64,000 nt of DNA from Streptomyces barringtoniae (GTDB lineage Bacteria; Actinomycetota; Actinomycetes; Streptomycetales; Streptomycetaceae). Position numbers and translations under genes: made by a program. Position 1 is the first letter of the stretch; each line of letters begins with the position of its first letter. The notes below the pieces were generated by a model that did not search any database, had not been told where the DNA came from, and saw only the letters and a program-made list of their open reading frames with translations. The stretch lies in contig NZ_JAJHNP010000024.1 in NCBI RefSeq assembly GCF_020819595.1, positions 91,879 through 155,878 on the forward strand, given 5' to 3'. Below, one piece after another: positions 52,713 to 59,564 of the stretch.

Positions 52713-54310
52713 GCGGCACCCTCGCTCTGCGGCACGGCGGCCACCGTCTTCTCTGCGGCCGTTCCGGCCTTCTGTACGGCCGTCTCGGCCTTCTGTACGG
52801 CCATACCGGCCGGCTTGCCGTCGGTCGTGGCGGTCGTGGCGGTCTTGCGGATGACCTCGTACTCCGCCAGGTCCACCCGCCGGGTCGCGCGCCGGAACTC
52901 GGACGTCGTACCGGGCCAGATGGTGGTGTTGCGGCCGCTGGCGTCCAGGTACCAGCTGGTGCAGCCGCCGGTGTTCCACACGGTGCGCTTCATGCGCTCC
53001 TGGACCTTGCGGTTCCAGTCCTCGACGGCCGCGGGCCGGGCGTCGAGGGCCGTACAGCCGCCCAGGACGTCGAGTTGCCGCAGATAGTCGGCCATGTAGT
53101 TCAGCTGGGACTCGATCATGAGGATCATGGAGGAGTTCCCGAGGCCGGTGTTGGGCCCGATGATCGTCATCCAGTTCGGGAAGCCGGCGGCCGCGGCGCC
53201 GCGCAGCGCCTGCATGCCGTTCTTCCAGGACTCGGCGAGGGTGATGCCCTCCGCCCCGACCACCCGTTCGGCGATCGGCATGTCCGTGACGTGGAAGCCC
53301 GTACCGAAGATGATCGCGTCGACCTCGGCCTCCGTACCGTCCGCGGCGACGACGGTCGACCCGCGGATCTCGCTCAGCCCGCTGGCGACGACGTCCACAT
53401 TCGGCCTGGCCAGCGCCGGGTAGTACTCGCTGGACAGCAGGATCCGCTTGCAGCCGATGCGGTAGTCGGGGGTGAGCTTGGCGCGCAGGGCCGGGTCCTT
53501 GACGGCGCGGGCCATGTTGCGCTTGGCGAGCTGCTCGACCAGGCCGAGTTCGTCGGGGTGCTTGGTGAACGCCTGGACCTGCAGCTCCCGGATGCCCCAC
53601 AGCAGGCCGCGCCTGAGCTGGGTGGTGAAGGGCACGGACCGGTGCAGCCGGCGCTCGGCGCCGCTGATGGCGCGGTCGAGGCGCGGCATCACCCACGGCG
53701 GGGTGCGCTGGAAGAGGGTGAGCCGGCCGACCCGCGGCTGGATCGCGGGCACGATCTGGATGGCGGAGGCGCCGGTGCCGACCATGGCGACGCGCTTGCC
53801 GCGCAGGTCGTAGTCGTGTTCCCAGCGGGCGGAGTGGAACACCTTGCCCGGGAAGGACGCGAGGCCCGGGATCTCGGGGATCTTCGGGTCGGACAGCGGA
53901 CCGGTGGCGGAGACGACCACGTCGGCGGTGAGCGTGCCGCGCGCGGTCTCGATCTCCCACCGCAGGTTCCCGGCGTCCCAGGTCATCAGCTCGACCTCGG
54001 AGTCGAAGCGGATGTGGGGGCGCAGTCCGAAGAGGTCGGTGACGTGCTCGAGGTAGGCGCGGATGTGCTGCTGGCCGGAGAAGGTGCGCGGCCAGTCGGG
54101 GTTGGGCGCGAAGGAGAAGGAGTAGAGGTGGGAGGGCACGTCACAGGCGCACCCGGGGTAACTGTTGTCCCGCCAGGTGCCGCCGACGCCGTCCGCCCGC
54201 TCCAGGACGACGAAGTCGGTGATCCCTTCGCGGCGCAGCCGCACGGCGGCCCCCAGCCCGCCGAACCCGGACCCGATCACCGCCACCCGTACATGCTCGT
54301 GCTCGGCCAT
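52709..54310 (-). CDS. Flavin-containing Baeyer-Villiger-type monooxygenase
   Basis: A 533-residue NADPH/FAD monooxygenase. The first dinucleotide motif G-S-G-F-G-G-L-G-A-A is at about residue 12, G-V-G-G-T-W-R-D-N-S-Y-P-G-C-A-C-D-V follows, and F-H-S-A-R-W-E-H-D approximates the F-x-G-x-x-x-H-x-x-x-W fingerprint with a changed Gly. The second Rossmann motif is V-G-T-G-A-S-A-I-Q. The C-terminal 40 residues are an unusual Ala/Lys repeat tail (A-V-Q-K-A-x-T-A). The ATG at 54310 follows GGAGG. The gene order monooxygenase-hydrolase-SDR equals the core of the M. tuberculosis mymA operon (from memory). Confidence 0.92.
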   Translation of the reverse strand: MAEHEHVRVAVIGSGFGGLGAAVRLRREGITDFVVLERADGVGGTWRDNSYPGCACDVPSHLYSFSFAPNPDWPRTFSGQQHIRAYLEHVTDLFGLRPHIRFDSEVELMTWDAGNLRWEIETARGTLTADVVVSATGPLSDPKIPEIPGLASFPGKVFHSARWEHDYDLRGKRVAMVGTGASAIQIVPAIQPRVGRLTLFQRTPPWVMPRLDRAISGAERRLHRSVPFTTQLRRGLLWGIRELQVQAFTKHPDELGLVEQLAKRNMARAVKDPALRAKLTPDYRIGCKRILLSSEYYPALARPNVDVVASGLSEIRGSTVVAADGTEAEVDAIIFGTGFHVTDMPIAERVVGAEGITLAESWKNGMQALRGAAAAGFPNWMTIIGPNTGLGNSSMILMIESQLNYMADYLRQLDVLGGCTALDARPAAVEDWNRKVQERMKRTVWNTGGCTSWYLDASGRNTTIWPGTTSEFRRATRRVDLAEYEVIRKTATTATTDGKPAGMAVQKAETAVQKAGTAAEKTVAAVPQSEGAA

Positions 54311-54341
54311 CCCGAAGCCTCCACGCATCGCCTTGGACTCT

Positions 54342-54357
54342 GCCAGTGAACACTGGC
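54342..54357. promoter_or_regulatory. Perfect 16-bp palindromic operator
   Basis: GCCAGTG-aa-CACTGGC lies 32 bases upstream of the monooxygenase start and 85 bases from the divergent MerR gene. It is the clearest operator candidate for control of this operon. Confidence 0.75.
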
Positions 54358-54441
54358 GCAATGGGACTGTAGAGCAGCCCCGTACCGAGCGGTAGGGGGC
54401 GGGGGAAGGAAGTTACCGGCGGTACACCATAGGCTTCGGGC

Positions 54442-55119
54442 GTGGCAGAGGACGCAGAACACTCGGAGGCCCATCCGCAGGCACGGCGCGAATACCGCAT
54501 GGAGGAGCTGGCGCGACTGGCCGGCATCACCGTGCGCACGCTGCGCTTCTACCGCGAGCGCAAGCTGATCCCGCCGCCCCGCCGCGAGGGCCGTATCGCC
54601 TGGTACGACGACCACCACCTGGCCCGTCTGCGCACCATCGCCGCCCTGCTGGAGCGCGGCCACACCCTCAGCGGCATCGCGGAACTCGCAGAAGCCCTCG
54701 ACCAGGGCCGCGACGTCGCGGACCTGCTCGGCGTCGGCACCCCCACGGAGGAGGAGCCGGTCCGCCTCACCCCGGAGGAACTCGCCGCCCGCTTCGAGGG
54801 CGAGGTCACCCCCGAGAACCTCGCCGCCGCGATGGAACTCGGCTACCTCGGCACCGACGGCGACGAGATCGTCCACATCAGCCGCCGCCTGCTGGACGTC
54901 TCCTCCGCCATGGTCCGCGAGGGCATCCCGCTCGCCGAGGTCCTCACGGCCGCCGCCCGCGTCCGCGAACACGCCGACGCCCTGGCCGAACTCTTCACCG
55001 ACCTGATCCTGCGCCACGCTCCCGAGGAGGACCTCCACCGTCTGCGCCCGCTGGCCCGCAGCGTGGTGGAGGCGGAACTGTCGCTGGCGCTGGACCGGCG
55101 GATCAGCAAGCGGGACTAG
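54442..55119 (+). CDS. MerR-family regulator
   Basis: A 225-residue protein with the MerR winged-helix start (about 18-85): Y-R-M-E-E-L-A-R-L-A-G-I-T-V-R-T-L-R-F-Y-R-E-R-K-L-I-P-P-P, then W-Y-D-D-H-H-L-A-R-L-R-T-I. A dimer helix follows and a long C-terminal region (about 110-225) of alpha-helical character that probably senses a ligand; no metal-binding Cys. GTG start. It is divergent from the monooxygenase operon and the palindrome at 54342-54357 lies between them. Its 3' end overlaps the convergent xth gene by four bases. Confidence 0.9.
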   Translation: MAEDAEHSEAHPQARREYRMEELARLAGITVRTLRFYRERKLIPPPRREGRIAWYDDHHLARLRTIAALLERGHTLSGIAELAEALDQGRDVADLLGVGTPTEEEPVRLTPEELAARFEGEVTPENLAAAMELGYLGTDGDEIVHISRRLLDVSSAMVREGIPLAEVLTAAARVREHADALAELFTDLILRHAPEEDLHRLRPLARSVVEAELSLALDRRISKRD

Positions 55120-55919
55120 AGGTCGTAGACGACGGTCACGGGCGCGTGGTCGGACCAGCGCTCGGCGTGCGTGGCCGCGCGCTCGACGACGCCCTTGACC
55201 GCCTTGCCGGCGAGACCGGACGTGGCGACCTGGTAGTCGATGCGCCATCCGGAGTCGTTGTCGAAGGCCCGCCCGCGGTACGACCACCAGGTGTACGGAC
55301 CCTCGAGGTCCGGGTGCAGGGCCCGTACGACGTCGACGTAGCCGCCGTCCTCCGCCGCGAGGACCCGCCCGAGCCACTCCCGTTCCTCGGGCAGGAAGCC
55401 GGAGTTCTTGGTGTTGCCGCGCCAGTTCTTGAGGTCGGCCTGCCGGTGGGCGATGTTCCAGTCGCCGCAGACGAGGACCTCGCGGCCGTCGGCGGCGGCC
55501 CGCTCGCGCAGCGCCTTGAGGTGGGCGAGGAACTCGCCCATGAAGCGGACCTTCTCGTCCTGCCGCTCGGTGCCCACCTCGCCGGAGGGCAGATAGAGGG
55601 AGGCGACGGTGACGCCGGGCAGGTCGGCCTCGACATAGCGGCCGCTGTCGTCGAACTCGGGCGAGCCGAAGCCGACCCGGACGCGGTCGGGCTCGCGCCG
55701 GGTGTAGAGGGAGACGCCCGCACGGCCCTTGGCGGCGGCCGGGGCGTGCACGACGTGCCAGCCGTCGGGCTGCCGCACCTCCTCGGGCAGCTGATGCGGC
55801 TCGGCGCGCACCTCCTGCAGGCAGACGACGTCCGCTTCCGTCTGCGCGAGCCACTCCACGAAGCCCTTCTTGGCGGCGGCTCGCAGTCCGTTCACGTTCA
55901 CCGAGGTCACAGTCAGCAC
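55116..55919 (-). CDS. xth: Exodeoxyribonuclease III
   Basis: AP endonuclease and 3'-5' exonuclease for base-excision repair. The 267-residue protein shows the family motifs: S-V-N-V-N-G-L-R near the N-terminus, L-Q-E-V-R with the metal-binding Glu, S-L-Y-L-P-S-G, C-G-D-W-N-I-A-H, W-x-Y-R-G-R-A-F-D-N-D-S-G-W-R-I-D-Y and the C-terminal S-D-H-A-P-V. The GTG at 55919 fits family N-termini; an ATG 21 bases upstream is also in frame. Confidence 0.95.
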   Translation of the reverse strand: MLTVTSVNVNGLRAAAKKGFVEWLAQTEADVVCLQEVRAEPHQLPEEVRQPDGWHVVHAPAAAKGRAGVSLYTRREPDRVRVGFGSPEFDDSGRYVEADLPGVTVASLYLPSGEVGTERQDEKVRFMGEFLAHLKALRERAAADGREVLVCGDWNIAHRQADLKNWRGNTKNSGFLPEEREWLGRVLAAEDGGYVDVVRALHPDLEGPYTWWSYRGRAFDNDSGWRIDYQVATSGLAGKAVKGVVERAATHAERWSDHAPVTVVYDL

Positions 55920-55998
55920 CCCGGCACGATACCGGCACACTGGTCGGAGCCCTCAAAGCCCGAGGCCCCACCGCCTGCATAGAAGTACGATAACCAGC

Positions 55999-56475
55999 AT
56001 GATTATACGTCGCGTTCGTTTCGATCACCCTGACGCCGTGAAACTCAACGACGAGGTCCAGGCCGAGTACGCCGAGCGCTACGGCGACGACGGCGACGCC
56101 ACCGTCCTCGACACGAGGGACTTCGACCCGCCCCACGGCGTCTACCTGATCGCGTACGACGAGTTCGACCGCCCCGTGGCCACCGGCGGCTGGCGCAGCC
56201 GGGATCGCAACGAGGAGGGCAACGAGGACGGCGACGCCGAGCTGAAGCGCATGTTCGTCATAGCGGAGATGCGCGGCCGCGGCCTGGCCCGCCGGATCCT
56301 CACGGCCCTGGAGGAGGACGCCCGCGCAGCCGGCCGCATCCGCATGGTCCTGGAGACCGGGAGCAAGCAGCCGGAGGCCATCGCCCTGTACACCGCCAGC
56401 GGCTACGAGCCGTGCGCCAAGTTCGGCTACTACCGCCACCACGAGGAGAGCCGCTGCTTCGCGAAGCGGCTGTGA
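55999..56475 (+). CDS. GNAT-family N-acetyltransferase (apparently leaderless)
   Basis: A 158-residue acetyltransferase. The acetyl-CoA motif is L-K-R-M-F-V-I-A-E-M-R-G-R-G-L-A-R-R-I-L near residue 95, with the characteristic R-G-x-G-L-A segment, followed by E-T-G-S-K-Q-P-E-A-I-A-L-Y and G-Y-E-P-C. The acceptor is unknown. The start ATG at 55999 lies only 9 bases after a TACGAT sequence resembling a -10 box and has no Shine-Dalgarno, so the mRNA may begin at or near the start codon. A perfect 16-bp terminator follows. Confidence 0.88.
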   Translation: MIIRRVRFDHPDAVKLNDEVQAEYAERYGDDGDATVLDTRDFDPPHGVYLIAYDEFDRPVATGGWRSRDRNEEGNEDGDAELKRMFVIAEMRGRGLARRILTALEEDARAAGRIRMVLETGSKQPEAIALYTASGYEPCAKFGYYRHHEESRCFAKRL

Positions 56476-56480
56476 AGACG

Positions 56481-56516
56481 ATGAAGCCCCAGTCGGCTCG
56501 CCGACTGGGGCTTCAT
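56481..56516 (+). terminator. Perfect 16-bp terminator of the acetyltransferase gene
   Basis: ATGAAGCCCCAGTCGG pairs fully with its complement across a CTCG loop, five bases after the stop. It borders the truncated tRNA-Ala repeat. Confidence 0.9.
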
Positions 56517-56565
56517 GCTGCGTGGACCTGAGGGGATTTGAACCCCTGGCCCCCTCGTTGCGAAC
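56517..56565 (-). repeat. Truncated tRNA-Ala copy (left attachment site)
   Basis: Positions 56523-56565 match the last 43 bases of the intact tRNA-Ala at 59400-59473, covering the T-arm, variable region and half of the anticodon arm, with one mismatch in the anticodon loop. The 5' half is absent, so it is not a functional tRNA. Confidence 0.9.
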
Positions 56566-56650
56566 TATGGGCCCGATGGTCGCTGAGGTTTGCCGAGCAC
56601 GTCAGACGGTTGCCTGGGGTCGGTGATGGTCGGGGGTGGTTGCGGTGGTT

Positions 56651-56670
56651 GCTGTACTTCCCTGCTGTAC
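56651..56670 (+). repeat. Left inner 20-bp repeat (candidate arm site)
   Basis: GCTGTACTTC followed by CCTGCTGTAC. It is repeated with one mismatch at 59330-59349 in the same orientation, each copy inside its attachment repeat (86 and 44 bases away). It also contains two CTGTAC units. Confidence 0.65.
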
Positions 56671-56710
56671 AGCACTCGCGGTGACTACGGAGCTTGATCA
56701 CGTGAGTTCA

Positions 56711-58666
56711 TCAGGTGCGTCGGACGACCAGCACGGCGAGGTCGTCCGGGTGGTTCATCGCAATCGCGTCGTCGAGGATTCGGTCGGCGGTCTCCTCGGG
56801 GCTGAGTCCGTCGTGGAGGGCCTGGGCGGCCACTGCTCCGGTGTGCTCCAGTCCGGCGTCCAGCGAGAGGTCTGGCGCTTCGACCACGCCGTCGGTGACC
56901 ATGACCAGCGCGGTGTCCCTGTCCAGCGTGAAGGTCTCCTGCGGGTAGTCGACGTCCGGCAGGACTCCCAGGACCGGACCACCCGGAAGCCGGCGGATGT
57001 CATGGCTGCCGTCCTCGTGGGCACACAGCAGGGGCACGTGGCCGGCGCTGACGCCGGTGACCTGTCCGTCGCGTGGATCGATGTGCAGCATGGTGCAGCT
57101 GGCGAACCGTGGTGCGTCCATCGCGACGAGCAGCTGATTGACGTGCGTCAGCACGGCGCCGGGGTTCGGTTCGTGGGCGGCGATCGCGCGCATGGCGCCG
57201 CGCACCTGTCCCATGAAGGCAGCGGCATCCACATCGTGCCCCTGGGCGTCGCCGATCTCCAGAGCCACCGCACCGTTCGGCACGGGGAAGGCGTCGTACC
57301 AGTCTCCGCCGATGTCGAGCCCGGCCCCGCGGGGCCGGTAGCGGGCTGCGACCTCCAGGCCCGGTAGATGTTCGGGCAGTGTCGGGAGCATGTGTCGTTG
57401 GACCGCCGTGGCCAGCTCGACGCGGGCCTGCTGTGATCTGATGCGCGCCAACGCCTGGCCTGCGAGCTCGGCCAGTGTGAGCATGAACGCACTCTCGTCC
57501 GGGGACGGACGGTGCCCGCTGTCGTAAGCCACCATCCAAGCCCCGAGCGGTCGGTCGCCGGGGGGGCCGAGGGGGGTGATCGACACGGCGGCGTCGGGGC
57601 CGGGCCATTGCAGGGGCGATGCGTCTGCGTGCGGCCAGCGGCGGAGGAATTCCTCCTGATTGGCGATGAATAGTGGCTTGCCGGTGCGCGTCGCCTGGGC
57701 CATCGGGGACTGCACGTCCAGCGATATGCGAGGCGGGACCTCGGCCCGCCACGTCAGCCCGCCATCCGAGGAGGCGAACAGGCGCCCGTCCTCGACGAGC
57801 ATGAGCGCCGCGCCGCTGCCGCCGAAGGTCGCGGCGAGCCGGGTCAGAACGACCTGCCGCAGCTCCTGCTCGGTGGCAGTGCGGATGAGAGCGAAGGAGA
57901 ACTCGGCGAACTCGTCGGCACGACGCCGCTCGACACCCAGCGCGGCCAGCATCCTCTTTCGGCGCGCCTCTTGCCGGGTGTCGTCGCGGATCGTCCCGAA
58001 GACCTGTTCCGGGCCGTCGTACCCCAGCTGGATCCTCCGGGTCTGGCAGGCCAGTTGGTGCCAGTCACCGCGCTCGGTCTGGAACCGCAGGCCGGTCCAG
58101 GGACGCCCGGTGGTCCCCGAGTCCAGGAGCTGCCGCAGGATGCCCCGGTCGTCGGGGTGGACGTGCCGGACCATCCAGGGCAGGGGCATCGAGGCCTCCG
58201 GGAACAGCGCGCCCACGGCGGGTGCCCCTCCCAGCCATTCGAGCTGCTCTACCTGTGGCAGGTACACGCACAGCCCGAGGCCGGCGGCCTTTGCCGATTC
58301 TCGGAACGGGATCAGCAGGCTGCCGAGGTCGTTGTGCACGTTCAGCGCGTGCACCCACACCAGCTGCTTGCCCCCGGCCGCAGTCGTCGGCCGCGCTTCT
58401 ACGAGGGTGACCAGGCACACCCTGCCGGGCCTGGGAAGCTCCAGCACCCGCATCGTCAGCTGCTGCTTGTTCGCATTGGCCACGATGCGCTTGGCCACGG
58501 AGCGCTGACTCGTGGGCAGCAGCTCCCATATGCAGCGGCCCACACACTGTTCGGCCGGCCTGCTCAGCGCGCTGGCCATCGCTTCGTTCAGGGAGCGGAC
58601 GGCGCCGTCCGGGTACAGCAGAGCCGACGGTTCTGCCCTTCGAAGGAGTTCGTTCGAGGCGTCCAC
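56711..58666 (-). CDS. PAS-GAF-PP2C (SpoIIE/RsbU-type) protein phosphatase
   Basis: A 651-residue soluble signalling protein. Residues 10-100 and 110-230 look like two PAS-type sensor domains (second with M-V-R-H-V-H-P-D-D-R-G), a GAF domain follows (about 245-405), and the C-terminal PP2C domain (about 425-650) has its Mn-binding Asp residues in D-I-G-G-D-W-Y-D-A-F, E-I-G-D-A-Q-G-H-D, M-V-T-D-G-V-V-E and H-P-D-D-L-A-V-L. Such phosphatases act on anti-anti-sigma factors to activate stress sigma factors. GTG start with GGGGG upstream. It is the only gene within the tRNA-Ala-bounded element. Confidence 0.92.
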   Translation of the reverse strand: MDASNELLRRAEPSALLYPDGAVRSLNEAMASALSRPAEQCVGRCIWELLPTSQRSVAKRIVANANKQQLTMRVLELPRPGRVCLVTLVEARPTTAAGGKQLVWVHALNVHNDLGSLLIPFRESAKAAGLGLCVYLPQVEQLEWLGGAPAVGALFPEASMPLPWMVRHVHPDDRGILRQLLDSGTTGRPWTGLRFQTERGDWHQLACQTRRIQLGYDGPEQVFGTIRDDTRQEARRKRMLAALGVERRRADEFAEFSFALIRTATEQELRQVVLTRLAATFGGSGAALMLVEDGRLFASSDGGLTWRAEVPPRISLDVQSPMAQATRTGKPLFIANQEEFLRRWPHADASPLQWPGPDAAVSITPLGPPGDRPLGAWMVAYDSGHRPSPDESAFMLTLAELAGQALARIRSQQARVELATAVQRHMLPTLPEHLPGLEVAARYRPRGAGLDIGGDWYDAFPVPNGAVALEIGDAQGHDVDAAAFMGQVRGAMRAIAAHEPNPGAVLTHVNQLLVAMDAPRFASCTMLHIDPRDGQVTGVSAGHVPLLCAHEDGSHDIRRLPGGPVLGVLPDVDYPQETFTLDRDTALVMVTDGVVEAPDLSLDAGLEHTGAVAAQALHDGLSPEETADRILDDAIAMNHPDDLAVLVVRRT

Positions 58667-59355
58667 GGGTCGCCCCCTTGCGATCGTCGAGCGATCACCT
58701 CATCGCTCCAATAATCGCATTCCAGTCTCTTCAGCGCGCTGCTGACACTTCAGGGCTATAGGGGACGAAATCGCCTGATCTGCTCTTTTCGCAACGCCTA
58801 CCGAGTCCACCGTCTCCTGAAAGCAATCGATGCGAGGCGCAGCCATCAGCGAGGTCGGCGCAGCGACTTCGGCCGGGAGCTGCTTTGGCGCGAGTGATCA
58901 CGGCCCCGTGAGCTTCCGGCGCGTCAGGCAGTCTGTGGACCTGCCCGGTAAGGCACGACGTTGGGGCCGTGATCTTCGAGGCTCGCGCCAAAGTGGCTGG
59001 CCAAAGTCGCGGAGCCGACCGCCCCAGCCACAGTGGGGTTCTCCCCCTCCCATAGCCGCGTCCGCCGTCCGGCTGGCGGCCTGGTGCGGGATCAGCGGGC
59101 CGTACGAGCGCCCGCGTATCTGGCAGCGTCGGCCCGCATGCCACCGCCACCACGATCCGGCCTCTTTCGGCAACACAAAGCGTCTTTGACCTGCACCGTC
59201 GGGGATCACCGTTCGTCCCCGTGCCCGTGTTGGAATGTGGCCGCTGCGTGTGGCGACCGACCGGCGCCGCCGCGCTTGGCGCGGCCCTCGGTTTGATCCG
59301 ACCTACTGGTGTAGGCAACCGGGCGGAAAGCTGTACTTCGCTGCTGTACGACACG
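58667..59355. other. Non-coding stretch with a large inverted repeat
   Basis: About 690 bp with no convincing gene. It contains an imperfect inverted repeat: CTTTGGCGCGAG (58883) with CTCGCGCCAAAG (58982), and ATCACGGCCCC (58897) with GGGGCCGTGAT (58963), 12 plus 11 paired bases around a 55-base centre. It could be an RNA structure or the relic of a small transposable element. The right inner repeat (59330-59349) ends the stretch. Confidence 0.55.
59330..59349 (+). repeat. Right inner 20-bp repeat (candidate arm site)
   Basis: Matches 56651-56670 at 19 of 20 positions in the same orientation. It lies 44 bases from the intact tRNA-Ala-side attachment repeat. Confidence 0.65.
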
Positions 59356-59393
59356 TCAAAGCCCCGGTCGGGATATCCCTACCGGGGCTTTGA
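59356..59393 (-). terminator. tRNA-Ala terminator hairpin
   Basis: A 13-bp outer stem (TCAAAGCCCCGGT with ACCGGGGCTTTGA) continues through one mismatch into a self-complementary GGGATATCCC. It lies directly after the tRNA 3' end in its reading direction and ends in TTTGA. Confidence 0.8.
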
Positions 59394-59399
59394 GCTGCG

Positions 59400-59473
59400 T
59401 GGACCTGAGGGGATTTGAACCCCTGGCCCCCTCGATGCGAACGAGGTGCGCTACCGGACTGCGCCACAGGCCC
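59400..59473 (-). tRNA. tRNA-Ala (anticodon CGC)
   Basis: A 74-base cloverleaf: acceptor arms GGGCCTG and CAGGTCC (one G-T pair), anticodon stem CCTCG/CGAGG with loop TTCGCAT giving CGC, T-arm with GTTCAAAT, discriminator A, and no encoded CCA. Its 3' half serves as the integration site of the adjacent element. Confidence 0.95.
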
Positions 59474-59564
59474 TTGCAACGAGTGAAACTTTAGCATCCC
59501 GATCGGGGTGCTTGGAAATCCGTTCCCTGACTGGTCAGCGCGCCGTCCAGGAGTGTGGCGGGCG

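Larger units (their letters stand above)
56517..59442. mobile_element. Remnant of an integrative element at tRNA-Ala
   Basis: The 2.9-kb segment is bounded by a 49-bp direct repeat (one mismatch) at 56517-56565 and 59394-59442, made of the 3' half of tRNA-Ala(CGC) plus flanking bases. This is the scar expected from site-specific integration into a tRNA 3' end. A second 20-bp direct repeat (19 of 20 identical) lies inside each end at 56651-56670 and 59330-59349 and may represent integrase arm-type sites. No integrase, excisionase or replication gene remains. The one gene left encodes a PAS/GAF/PP2C phosphatase, and 690 bp of non-coding sequence follow it. Confidence 0.75.

Noticed and set aside
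51771..53960. Single 729-codon protein spanning hydrolase and monooxygenase regions
   Set aside because: The hydrolase starts at 52712 overlapping the monooxygenase stop; the upstream part is out of frame with the real monooxygenase.
56517..56565. Possible second functional tRNA-Ala
   Set aside because: Only the 3' half is present; no 5' acceptor or D-arm follows, so it is an attachment-site duplicate.
58830..59354. Short open frames on both strands in the empty part of the element
   Set aside because: They overlap one another, cross the inverted repeat and show no codon bias or conserved motif.
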